Of a stretch of DNA of 64,000 bases, positions 49,701-58,441 are shown piece by piece. The stretch is taken from the NCBI GenBank assembly GCA_028829895.1, contig CM054183.1:17713975-17777974 (forward strand). Reading direction: 5' to 3'. Each line of letters starts with the position of its first letter. Position 1 is the stretch's first letter. Both the position numbers and the translations under genes were made by a program. The stretch is from Sinotaia quadrata. Its lineage: Eukaryota; Mollusca; Gastropoda; Architaenioglossa; Viviparidae. The notes under the pieces were generated by a model. It had not been told where the DNA came from. It worked only from the letters and a program-made list of their open reading frames with translations, and made no database searches.

Positions 49701-50502
49701 GTGTTAAAACTGTTATAGTGTTATGTATGTAAAAGTATGGATATGTGTATAGATCTATCTCACTAAGTGAAAAGGTCAAATATGTATGCATTCACACACA
49801 CACATAAGGAGGTTAGTATTACTAACTATAATTATTTTCATGACCTATGAATTATAAGAAAAATGATCAAATATGTCTTGAATAGATACACTGCAATCTA
49901 CGATAATTCATCATTTGTTGCTTGAAATTCTAAATTTTATTTAGTAGCTGGAATATAAAACCGTTATTAACTATTACAGTAAAAGATTAGGTAAACTGTA
50001 TTTATAAACAACTGTAGTTTGAAAACTTGCTCTACGTTATGAAAATGAGCTGCTTATGTTTAATAAATGTAAAACTACTGCATCAAATGATTGTATTCTA
50101 AGGATTGCCGAAAGTTTATACATTCTCAAAATGTCAATTACAAATTTCAGTACATCTTCATTAAATGTTGATGTATCTAACCAGTATAAATAAAATCTAA
50201 AAGAAATTAAAAAGTCGAGTAGGAAAAGTGTTTTTGACTTCAAAAAGGGTCTAATAGTAATACAAAAACAATGTTTTGAAGTTGATACAACTACAAGCAG
50301 AATTTAAACCTGCCTAAATGAAACTCATGTTATTTAGCAAATTCAAATATTTACCATCGATTAAAACAAGCCAGATCATATCATTCAAATATCAAGAACT
50401 CTAAGTAGATGACTCACGTGGTACAGGTTGCGAATCTATCAAGGTAACATGAGATGAAGTGGAATTCTTTGTGGTTCTCAAAGTTTTTTTCTTGGCGACC
50501 AT
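40676..50502 (-). CDS. CENPQ: CENP-Q-like kinetochore protein, seven exons, 181 residues
   Basis: Exons on the minus strand are 50502-50418, 49421-49313, 47396-47325, 46237-46165, 43544-43468, 41352-41289 and 40741-40676. All borders are GT-AG, all phases match, and the stop is TAA. Residues 1-36 are basic and low in complexity (MVAKKK, MGKRKRK). At about residue 45 comes W-K-P-V-P-N-S-T, matching the W-x-P-L-x-x-S-T of vertebrate CENP-Q. An L-K-x-P motif follows at the same distance (about 55 residues) as in the human protein. Residues about 100-160 form a heptad-rich coiled coil ending in ELEAELDQLQNFF. CENP-Q pairs with CENP-U in the inner kinetochore (CCAN) and helps load mitotic motors and kinases. 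Human CENP-Q is 268 residues, so this one is short, mainly at its N-terminus. The assignment rests on remembered motif spacing; another coiled-coil kinetochore subunit is the main alternative. Confidence 0.72.
40745..40960. repeat. Two-copy repeat in CENPQ intron 6
   Basis: GGAACAGTAAACAAACAACT and the following AAGCACTGACAAAAATTTTC occur at about 40770 and 40894. It directly abuts the acceptor of exon 7. Confidence 0.8.
41289..41352 (-). CDS. CENPQ: CENPQ exon 6 (coiled coil)
   Basis: The acceptor is ATAAATTTCAG and the donor is CAA|GTAAGTG. The exon encodes EIQELEAELDQLQNFFINPS, the last heptads of the coil. Confidence 0.75.
43045..43185. repeat. 59-bp repeat in CENPQ intron 5
   Basis: GAAATTCCCTAACAGAATGA and the following bases through TTAATTAGTCATTCTGA occur twice in tandem. 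Weaker GAAATTCC(C/T)T copies continue to 43340. Confidence 0.85.
43468..43544 (-). CDS. CENPQ: CENPQ exon 5 (coiled coil)
   Basis: The acceptor is AATCTCCTTCAG and the donor is AG|GTGAATT. The exon encodes SKLRDTKQGLERRLSSLSTT and a few more residues, in a heptad pattern. Confidence 0.75.
43970..44125. repeat. 73-bp duplication in CENPQ intron 4
   Basis: AATTCTACTTTCTAAATAAA to GCCAGTCATTGGGATTT recurs with a few changes at 44051-44125. Confidence 0.75.
45811..45883. mobile_element. Possible DNA-transposon end fragment
   Basis: The segment reads, reversed, CATACCTGCCTACCTTCCGC followed by alternating TCCGC and GCGGA words that can pair. It resembles transposon ends with the form CATACCTGCCAACCCTCCCG that I recall from many marine animals. 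No partner end was found within 1 kb, so this would be a remnant. It lies in CENPQ intron 4. Confidence 0.25.
46165..46237 (-). CDS. CENPQ: CENPQ exon 4
   Basis: The acceptor is CTGTCACTTCAG and the donor is CTG|GTAAGAGG. The exon encodes VAKAMELLKTPTSKENYNLL and on to the start of the coiled coil; it carries the L-K-x-P motif. Confidence 0.75.
46920..47300. repeat. Degenerate 95-bp repeat in CENPQ intron 3, four copies
   Basis: The core CTTTCAGTTT(C/A)ACCAATGATGAGAAT with CATAACAATATG recurs; the last copy ends about 20 bp from the exon 3 donor. Confidence 0.75.
47325..47396 (-). CDS. CENPQ: CENPQ exon 3
   Basis: The acceptor is TTAACAATGCAG and the donor is CGA|GTGAGTG. The exon encodes an acidic helix (LLMHKAPENIYEDIHDALV) in phase with both neighbours. 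Confidence 0.72.
48284..48545. repeat. 102-105-bp repeat in CENPQ intron 2, 2.6 copies
   Basis: The unit starts ATCAAATGAAGAAGAAGACT and ends CATCACTGGTATTTA; the third copy breaks off after about 55 bp. Confidence 0.9.
49042..49128. repeat. Perfect 32-bp palindrome with 23-nt loop
   Basis: The arms 49042-49073 and 49097-49128 are exactly complementary over 32 bp. They lie in CENPQ intron 2, 185 bp below exon 2. The transcript could fold into a perfect hairpin. A foldback remnant or a young snapback duplication are the likeliest origins. Confidence 0.9.
49313..49421 (-). CDS. CENPQ: CENPQ exon 2 (basic stretch and W-x-P motif)
   Basis: The acceptor is TTTCAATCTCAG and the donor is CG|GTAATA. 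The exon encodes MGKRKRKIAS through TFDASI, including the diagnostic WKPVPNST. Confidence 0.75.
50418..50502 (-). CDS. CENPQ: CENPQ exon 1
   Basis: The start is ATGG with A at -3, and an in-frame TAA lies 9 nt upstream. The exon encodes 28 residues from MVAKKKTLRTT to QPVP plus one base. The donor is C|GTGAGT. Confidence 0.72.
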
Positions 50503-50867
50503 AATTATTTATAAATTACCCGCGAGTTATCCAAAGTTAGTTATGTAGACCAGCGTTATCTATACAGATAGTTATCACTTCAATACTACTCTTTGTTGCT
50601 ATTACTATTAGAGGGACCAGAGATATATGTATGAATATACAGAGACGTAGATATGCATGAATATACAATTATATAATTGCAACAAACTATGGAGTTAGCA
50701 GCTGTGAGGGTTATCTTTAAAGAAGCAGAGTTATCCATAAAGAAGATAGATAACTCAGTAAAGAGCAAGCGTATTAATCCGCTGTGTATTTAATAAAATC
50801 GTCCACAAACATGTGTGAATCGTGAAGTTAGTAAACTTAATGCAAGTGGACGCTTTTATTTAACAGA

Positions 50868-51160
50868 AAATATATATTCAAGACAAATTAAACTATACTA
50901 TTTCACATTAATAAAATTTTCGAAATTAACCAGTAATACCGAGTTTGTAGCTTAGCCCCAAATCCACATTATCAATCAGTAGCATAGGTTTAACTGTTTG
51001 AAACGAATCTATGACTACTGAGAGTGCATATAATGACCTATGTCTGTACACAGACACATTTCTACTACCCTCCACCCTGTCTTTCATCATATTCAACTCT
51101 ATAGACAGTGGCACACCTCGTGCCAGGGGCGAAAGTAGGAAGCCCCAATCACCCTAAATT
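50868..51160 (-). CDS. Unclassified open frame of about 62-75 codons upstream of CENPQ
   Basis: From ATG at 51114 the frame reads MPLSIELNMMKDRVEGSRNV to YKLGITG and stops at 50926; it stays open about 13 codons further upstream without an ATG. Residue use is coding-like and the segment is GC-richer than its flanks. I recognise no family. It could be the last exon of a gene upstream on the same strand, in which case the retrotransposon would sit in its intron, or simply chance. Confidence 0.2.
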
Positions 51161-52103
51161 AACAGACACTGAATAATACTGATAAGATTTACTTCAATCC
51201 TTTTAAACTGGAAGTGGGAACATAATCAGTTTATACGCGCTGAGCTGTACACAAAAACCGTTCTACAGACAGATGCTTGCCTCAATTACCTCTGAGAAAA
51301 ACAGTGTTGACAGCAAACCCTGTGCTTCTGCACTTTTTACAGCCTGAGCACGTCCGTGTAAAATTTAATGTAACAAGCATGACAGTGCGGTAGCGTCGTA
51401 AATCTAAGATTGTGCGTCATTAAAACTGTTTAGTAAATGACCAGAATTAAGTTCTGCAGTGTTTATCAATATAAATTATGACTATTTCTATAATATGAAA
51501 GTTTTTCTGTGGTAATATTGTTGGCGTTTTTAAAGTTCCAGTTGCATGGAAATAGTGTTAAGAACTACTGGAACAAGTAGTCATTGTGTAATTGTAGAAC
51601 ATTAGAGTATTTTCCCACTGTATGATTGGTTCAGCATGCTACATCAGCTGAATTATTCTCCATAATAAAGTTAAGGTTCACTGAAGGATAAGTATGTTTT
51701 AGATAGGCTTACAATTGCAACCAAAATCATTGTATTATTGGGTTCACTATATAATTGTAATTGTTGATAAGGGACCTCTGGAATATCATCAAACAGGGGT
51801 CCATTATGCTAGTAAATTCCAGTAAAGGTCAAAATTAAAAAGTTATCATATGTATCTGTAAATATGCTTTGTATTTTTCAGAGATGGTTGTGGTGAGGTG
51901 AAAACCATAAACTGAATTTTGTGACTTATAAAAGGAATAATTCATGCAAAAAGGTTACTTTCATAAAAACAACATGCAAATAAAACAAATAGTAATGTTA
52001 ATAGAATATTTCAAGAAAGAATATTTTTTTAAAATTAGCTTTATTGTACATTTATAATAATGTTCTGTTTACAAAGAAACATTGTGCATGAGTGTGTGCA
52101 TTT
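51161..52103. other. Interval between CENPQ and the retrotransposon
   Basis: Unique AT-rich DNA with a small GC-richer patch at 51290-51420 (GCGGTAGCGTCG). It may hold upstream control sequence of CENPQ, but no specific site is supported. Confidence 0.35.
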
Positions 52104-52108
52104 GTTAC
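52104..52108. repeat. Target-site duplication, left copy (GTTAC)
   Basis: GTTAC directly precedes the left LTR and matches the five bases after the right LTR. A 5-bp duplication is usual for this superfamily. Confidence 0.95.
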
Positions 52109-53842
52109 TGTCACAAAACGGGAGGCTCGTTACAAGCCGACCTCGAGCTGAAGTTAGAGATGCAAGGGGTGAAGTCTAATTTTGGCCTGCTCCGGTGCAC
52201 CTCCAAGAAAAGCCCGGTGACGTATGCCAGTACTACGTCGCGTCAAGTTGTTACATAGACACACATGACATACTCCATTGATGTTTGGGTGGGGCCCACT
52301 TTATTAATGTCATGCCAAGGAACGTTTTATTGGCGGTGTGTGTTGTGAGTGTGTATCATAAATGTGAATAAATGGACGAACAGACGAACGGTGCAAAACA
52401 ATAGTACAAATTCTTTCGTCCCTCTCAAAAACTATGAATAACAAGAGAGTTGAAAGATGTTTAGATCAGGTTATTTATTTCCCGATTTAAAAGGGGCACT
52501 ACTCTTTCGCACAGTGATTAATCATTCATTCAACTTTCCAATGTCATGCACTCTGTGGGAAATAAGGGGAGATGAAAATGATGAAATTCAAAATATAAAA
52601 TAAAGATTAATTACACAATTCTTATGCGGCAAATGTGGCCGCTTTAACAATAGTTTACATGTAAAATACGCATTACTTTTAACATTAGAGTTCTTATTTT
52701 GCAAACGATATAATAGTGTTCATTTTCTTAAGAGTCCTGAGTTAAGTATGTGCGCGTTAGCCGTGCTAATGATTACTCACTATTAATGTCAGAGTTCCAA
52801 GGAGACGACGTAAGCTCACACGTCACTTATAAGCGGCACTTCAAAGTGAAGATCACACGCAATTGAGGCGTGCATTACAGGTGAAGATTCTGCAGAATCT
52901 AGGCACCACTTTCAGATCATCACTGGGGAGAAATCTGAAATTTAACTGACTGTTGTCAGTCTCGATAATTGTCGCTGTTTCTGGTTGTCGTGGATACGGA
53001 CACCCCAACGACGTTTAGCATTATCGGGCGGAGTCGTCCAGTGGGATGTGTCGTCGCATTACATTGAGTGTAGAAATCCGGATTGTCTGTAAGAAAATCT
53101 CGGTGCTAGCCTCTCAATTAGCGGGATAGACTGCCAAACGAACTCAGACAGGGGGGATGACAAAATTGGGTCCCTCGTGTCGTTAACTGCATACAACCAG
53201 CGTCGCATGCATGGGTTTTTCTTGACAGTGAACTTTCCACTTTGCCAACAATTATACTGAGTAATTTTGCCTCGTTACTCAATATATGGCATCAGACGGA
53301 TGGAAAACGGATGGAAAGAGATTATTGCAGCTTTCCTTTATGAAATCTCTGTACATGAGATAATTCATACGTGAAGTTAGACTGGCTTCAGACGAATCGA
53401 CGTTTTCAACATTGAGAGTAAAGTCTTCATTTCGCCTCTTATATAGCCTTCACTGAAGGTTTCCAAAACTTCCAGAAGCTATGTCCCGTGACATGATTTT
53501 TGCCTTGGATAATATAGTGGTAATTGCGATGCACGCTTTTCTGTAGCGAATTCTAATTGCGCACTGGCCACTTCTCTTGTCAACAACACGTGACTCGAAG
53601 TGCGCAGTTGTCCCAATCATTTAATATACATATCTTTCACAAACTAATATATATATTCAATATGATAATTAACACACACTGCGTCACGAACGTCTGTCTA
53701 CTAAAGAGATCTTAGGTGACCGTTACTGGAAGTTACATGCTACATACGAAAAATAACAAAACTCGGGTTACTTCAATTAGTTTTGTTAGCGGTTTTTTAA
53801 AATGAAATAAAATATAATTTCTGTCCCTCATTTCCTGTGACA
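52109..53842 (-). repeat. 3' LTR of the Gmr1-like element
   Basis: This 1734-bp copy appears identical to the 5' LTR. Its TATA box is at 53445-53438 (minus strand). AATAAA words on the minus strand near 52478, 52331 and 52306 are candidate poly(A) signals. Transcription from this copy would run out toward CENPQ, whose ATG is 1.6 kb away. Confidence 0.95.
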
Positions 53843-53855
53843 ACCCCCTTCTTAA
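53843..53855 (-). promoter_or_regulatory. Polypurine tract
   Basis: In element orientation AAGAAGGGGG lies one base before the 3' LTR. This is the expected place and composition for the plus-strand primer. Confidence 0.85.
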
Positions 53856-53971
53856 AATTGATTGGAGCTCACAGAGTGGAAATCAAATAGGAACAAAAAA
53901 AATTTTATTTCACACGATAGTCCCCACAGGAATTTTATGCGCATCTGTGGAGAGACTATCCTCTCTCTTGT

Positions 53972-56900
53972 TTATATCGCGGTTATGGCATGCCGGGATA
54001 ATGCATCGGCACCCGAATTCTCTCGGCCCGCGATGTGTTCGACAACGAAGCTATACTCCTGTAGCAGGAGTGTCCATCTAGTTAGCCTAGCGTTATCATA
54101 CATGCTAGTGCGCAGATATGTCAGCGGCTTATGATCGCACTGCAGGATGAATGGTTTAGAGTACAGATAAGCACTAAATTTCTTGAGTGCCCATACGATT
54201 GCTAAGCACTCTTTTTCAATCGTAGAATACCGTGTCTCACGATCTAACAGTTTCTTAGACGCGTATGCTACCGGTAGGTATTCGTCATCTGTCTCTTGGA
54301 GAAGTATGGCACCGAGGCCTTCGTCTGATGCGTCGGTCCTGACAATAAATCTTTTGTCAAAGTCTGGTAACTGTAGGACGGGTTTACTGGTCAAGATGTC
54401 CTTCACCTTTTCGAGGGCGGTGCTACACTCGGCCGTCCATCGTATTTTCGTAGGTTGTTTGTTCCCAGTTAAGTCCGTCAGTGGTTTAAGAAGCGTACTG
54501 AAGTTTGGGACAAATTTTCGGTAGTACCCCACTAGCCCCAAAACTGCCCTGACCTGTTTCTTTGTAGTCGGTAAGGTCATGTCACGAATGGCTGCAGTTA
54601 AGTCTAGATTTGGGCCTATATGTCCGTCACTTATGATATGGCCAAGAAACTCAATCTCTCGAAAGCCCGCGCGTACTTTGGAGGGTTTCACGGTCAATTT
54701 ATGGCGCTCGAGAATGTCAAGTAGACCACTCACTGAGGATAAATGTTGGTCCCATGTTCCTGTTGCTACCAGTATGTCATCAAAGAAATTCAATGCGTTA
54801 ACGCTCTCTAACGGTAACTTTCGCATGAAGCGCGCAAATGTTGCGGGTGCGTTCGCTAGTCCGAACGGTAGTCGGCAAAACTGAAATAAGCCTAGCGGGG
54901 TTGGAAATGCTGTTTTTGGTCTGTCGTCAATAGCAACTGACAGTTGCCAGTACCCTTTGCACATGTCAAACTTCGAGAAGTAATGTGCCTTGGTTAGTTT
55001 TGCGAATAATTCGTCCTGATTTGGGATAGGTTCCGCATCGAATTCAGTTATCTCATTTAACTGTCTGTAATCCACACAAAAACGAAGCGTACCGTCTTTC
55101 TTTTTAACTAAGACGACCGGTGATGAATATGGGGAGATTGACTGTTCAATCACGCCCTGTTTTTGCATTTCACGCACCTGTTCTGCTATGTACTTTGTGC
55201 TCTCATATTTCTGTGGGTACTGTTTTAAGCGTATCGGTTTGTCACTTAAAAGTTTGATGCGGTGTTCAACCAAATCTGAGTGGCCCGGTTGGTCGGTGAA
55301 TATGCGCGCGTGTCTGTGTAAGAGTTTTGACATTGCGTCGCGCTGTTCGACAGTCAAGTTCGAGTCAATCTCGACTTGATCGACTGTAACTGCGGAGTTA
55401 GGCTGGGTTTCGGCGGACATCATGTCTGTTCTGAAATTGGAGTCTTCCAATTGTATCAGTGCGACATTCACGTTTTGTATCTGTTCGTCGCTGCGTTCGT
55501 AGTACCGCTTGAGCATATTTATGTGATAGATTTTCTGCTTATTTCCTATCTGTATGCTATAATCGTTCTGCTTCACACGCTTAATAACACGGTAGGGTCC
55601 ACGCCAGTGCATTTGCATGCGGTTGTTATGTGTGGGCCGCAAGAGTAACACGAGCTGACCTGGTTCGAGGTCACGTTCCACAGCCGTACGGTCAAAATTT
55701 CGCTTGTATCGGGGTTGTTTTTCGCGAATGTTTTCCTGTGCTAAGTGACACGTCTCGGTCAGACGTTGACGTAGTTCGGCTACGTACGTGTGAACATCTT
55801 TACCATCAGTCACAGTGTCTCCCTTGACCCATGTTTCTTTTATTAGCTTAAGGGGACCCCGAGGTTGCCTGCCGTATAGTAGTTGGAATGGTGAGTAGCC
55901 CGTACTCTCTTGTGGGAGTTCGCGATACGCGAAGAGTAATGGTGCTAGAAAACGTGGCCACTGGTCGGGTTGTTCCGAGGCCATTTTAATTAACATTTTC
56001 TTTATTGTACCGTTGAAGCGTTCAACGGCACCATTAGACTGAGCGTGATATGGTGATGAGAACAACTGTTTACACGCCAGTAGACGCATTGTTTCAGCCA
56101 TCATTGCTGAGGTGAATTGAGTGCCCTGGTCACTCAATATTTCTCGGGGAACGCCCGTGCGAGAAAATACGTCTATTAAAGCGTCTGCGACTTCGATCGC
56201 TGTGATGCCCTTTAATGCGACTGCTTCTGGATATCGTGTTGCAAAATCCACGATTGTTAGGATATAGCGATATCCTCCTTCGGCCGCGGGAATGATTGGG
56301 CCAATAATGTCTACTGCGACTTTTAGGAATGGTTCCTCTACTGTTGGTACTATCTCGAGGGGAACTCGACTGACACGCCCTCGGTCAATATGTTGTTGAC
56401 ACTGCGTACATGTACGAACGTACGAGCGAACATCCCGACTCAGGCCTGGCCAAAAGAAGTCCTCGCGAACCCGCTGCTCAGTGCGCCGCGCGCCCTGATG
56501 TCCAGACATGATTGAGTCGTGTGCAAAGCTTAGAATCAGCGGTCTGAGTGGTGTAGGGGTAAATAAACACGTGGTGCTTCTAGTATCATTTTCCTTATAG
56601 TCGGTGCGCCGAAACGCTAGTCCGTCCTTCAGGAAATACGTCATTGTTGCGTACTTGCTGGACGTAATAGTGTTTTTCCGTGCCAGCTTTAGCATTGAGG
56701 ACAAGCTTTTGTCCTCCTGCTGCAGGTGACTGAGTTGACTTGGGGTCAACTGCGGGAATGTATTCTCGACTATCTTTAGAGCTGGGGGTCCTTGTTTACT
56801 ACGTTCCCGTTGTGCTCTAGTGGTTACGGGGAGAACAGGATAGATGCCATCAGTGTGTGTGTCACACTGCCCGGGCGATAGTATGAATCCGAACTGCATG

Positions 56901-58441
56901 TCTCTTATCACTGCGGCGGTGACTGTACCGGAAAATACGGGTGACGTAACATGTACAGTGGCTCTTGGACATGTACTAAGGTGTCCCATAACACATCGAA
57001 TGCGGACACTACCTCTTAGATACTGTTCTGGGCGTACAAGTTTAGCATTTATGCAGCTTATGGACGCGCCTGTATCGACCAGTATTTTGACTCTTTTTCC
57101 GTTTACTGTAGCCTGTTGGGTCTTTAGAGTTGCACCTGTTTCAGTGCATACCTTTACATCACGTGGACTGGGACAGTTCTGAGAACTATGCCCCTTCCCT
57201 TTGCAAGTGTAACATGTCATAGGCGGGGAGTCACGTGTGTGACGTCGTACGTCTTGTGACTTAGTGTATGTCCGTTGTACCGGTTCGGGTTTTTCCGATT
57301 TCGTCATCGGTCGGTTGAATTTCGGTGTATACTTCTGCCGATTTGTAAGAGGAGGGCGTGGTGCACTCCTCGTAATTACCGGATCAGGGTAATCATTATA
57401 CGTGTCTGCTAACTTCAACATATCACAGAAGTTAGTCGGGGGATTTCGCTGCAAATATGTCGTCATTGCAGGCGGAGCAATATGGAGAAATTGATCTCTT
57501 AATATCAAATCAAATAGGCCCTCATATGTCTTCTGGATGTCTGTCAAATCAATCCATCTATCAAGATAATGGCGTAACCGGGTACCGAAGGCTTGCATGG
57601 TGTCATTTGCTTTAGGTATGGCTCTCCTAAACATTTTTCGAAAGCCTTCTGCTGTACATTGAAAAGTACGCATCAAACCCGTTTTGAGATCTGCATAAGT
57701 AATAGCGGGATCGCGCGTTAGATCAGTAAATGCGCGCGAGCTTTCACCTTGAAGTATTTGACCGAGTTGTTGTTTCTTTTCAATGTCAGTGTAATTAAAG
57801 TTGGCAATGAAGCTGTCAAAGCGTGTCAAAAACTCGTCAATCGTCTCGACTTCATGGTTGAAGAAAGCTAGCCGTGTCCGGGGTTTATTTAATTCGGCCT
57901 GTTGCTTAGCAGTCCCCTCTAACAACTTCTCTCTAGCTGTTAACTCTTGCTTAGCCAATTCAAGCTGTTCCTGATGTGCTTTAGCTTTTAATCTAAGCTT
58001 TTTCTCTTCTGCTTCCTGCCTTTTATCTTCTAAATCCCTAGCAGACTGAATCTTTAATAACTCTATTTCTCTTGCCTCTTTCGCTCTTTTCTCCTCCAAC
58101 TCTCTCGCCTCTTTCGCTCTTTTTTCCTCTAGCTTATTTTTCTTATCCTCTAGTTCTCTAGCCTCTTTCGCTCTTTTCTCCTCCAACTCTCTCGCCTCTT
58201 TCGATCTTTTTTCCTCTAGCTTATTTTTCTTATCCTCTAGTTCTCTCAGAGTTTGCATCTCTAGCTGTTTAGCTAACTGTCTCTTATCTTCTAGCTCTAT
58301 AGCCTCTTTCGCCTCATTTTCTTTCGCAACATACCATTTAGTTATCTCCTCATCCACGTATTTCTTTAGGTCGGCTTTCTCGTACCCGAATTCTCTACCC
58401 ATAGCCATGAGTTCTTTCTTTATGTTTACTAGCTCGGCCAT
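53972..58441 (-). CDS. Gag-Pol polyprotein, Gmr1-like, 1489 residues, intact
   Basis: It is a single frame with no shift between gag and pol. Residues 40-180 form a highly charged coiled coil (Glu/Lys/Arg) with a duplicated 29-residue block. Residues about 190-350 are the capsid-like region, including DLILRDQFL. The zinc knuckle is C410, C413, H418, C423. Protease has LVDTGAS with D456. Integrase has zinc ligands H641, H648, C678, C681, catalytic D711, D771 and E807 (DD35E), and a C-terminal GPY module at 948-950. Reverse transcriptase follows at about 1060-1250, with D1159 and the active-site box FFDD at 1219-1222 where most relatives have YxDD. RNase H has D1370, E1411, D1436 and D1479. It ends at TAA. 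The product makes capsids, copies the RNA and inserts the DNA. No key residue is missing, so activity is plausible. Small plus-strand frames over it are antisense shadows. Confidence 0.95.
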   Translation of the reverse strand: MAELVNIKKELMAMGREFGYEKADLKKYVDEEITKWYVAKENEAKEAIELEDKRQLAKQLEMQTLRELEDKKNKLEEKRSKEARELEEKRAKEARELEDKKNKLEEKRAKEARELEEKRAKEAREIELLKIQSARDLEDKRQEAEEKKLRLKAKAHQEQLELAKQELTAREKLLEGTAKQQAELNKPRTRLAFFNHEVETIDEFLTRFDSFIANFNYTDIEKKQQLGQILQGESSRAFTDLTRDPAITYADLKTGLMRTFQCTAEGFRKMFRRAIPKANDTMQAFGTRLRHYLDRWIDLTDIQKTYEGLFDLILRDQFLHIAPPAMTTYLQRNPPTNFCDMLKLADTYNDYPDPVITRSAPRPPLTNRQKYTPKFNRPMTKSEKPEPVQRTYTKSQDVRRHTRDSPPMTCYTCKGKGHSSQNCPSPRDVKVCTETGATLKTQQATVNGKRVKILVDTGASISCINAKLVRPEQYLRGSVRIRCVMGHLSTCPRATVHVTSPVFSGTVTAAVIRDMQFGFILSPGQCDTHTDGIYPVLPVTTRAQRERSKQGPPALKIVENTFPQLTPSQLSHLQQEDKSLSSMLKLARKNTITSSKYATMTYFLKDGLAFRRTDYKENDTRSTTCLFTPTPLRPLILSFAHDSIMSGHQGARRTEQRVREDFFWPGLSRDVRSYVRTCTQCQQHIDRGRVSRVPLEIVPTVEEPFLKVAVDIIGPIIPAAEGGYRYILTIVDFATRYPEAVALKGITAIEVADALIDVFSRTGVPREILSDQGTQFTSAMMAETMRLLACKQLFSSPYHAQSNGAVERFNGTIKKMLIKMASEQPDQWPRFLAPLLFAYRELPQESTGYSPFQLLYGRQPRGPLKLIKETWVKGDTVTDGKDVHTYVAELRQRLTETCHLAQENIREKQPRYKRNFDRTAVERDLEPGQLVLLLRPTHNNRMQMHWRGPYRVIKRVKQNDYSIQIGNKQKIYHINMLKRYYERSDEQIQNVNVALIQLEDSNFRTDMMSAETQPNSAVTVDQVEIDSNLTVEQRDAMSKLLHRHARIFTDQPGHSDLVEHRIKLLSDKPIRLKQYPQKYESTKYIAEQVREMQKQGVIEQSISPYSSPVVLVKKKDGTLRFCVDYRQLNEITEFDAEPIPNQDELFAKLTKAHYFSKFDMCKGYWQLSVAIDDRPKTAFPTPLGLFQFCRLPFGLANAPATFARFMRKLPLESVNALNFFDDILVATGTWDQHLSSVSGLLDILERHKLTVKPSKVRAGFREIEFLGHIISDGHIGPNLDLTAAIRDMTLPTTKKQVRAVLGLVGYYRKFVPNFSTLLKPLTDLTGNKQPTKIRWTAECSTALEKVKDILTSKPVLQLPDFDKRFIVRTDASDEGLGAILLQETDDEYLPVAYASKKLLDRETRYSTIEKECLAIVWALKKFSAYLYSKPFILQCDHKPLTYLRTSMYDNARLTRWTLLLQEYSFVVEHIAGRENSGADALSRHAITAI

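Noticed and set aside
53842..53971. Possible env or third frame in the retrotransposon
   Set aside because: Only 129 bases lie between the gag-pol stop and the 3' LTR, so there is no room for an envelope gene.
53862..57182. Plus-strand frames of 60-113 codons
   Set aside because: Antisense shadows of the intact gag-pol frame.
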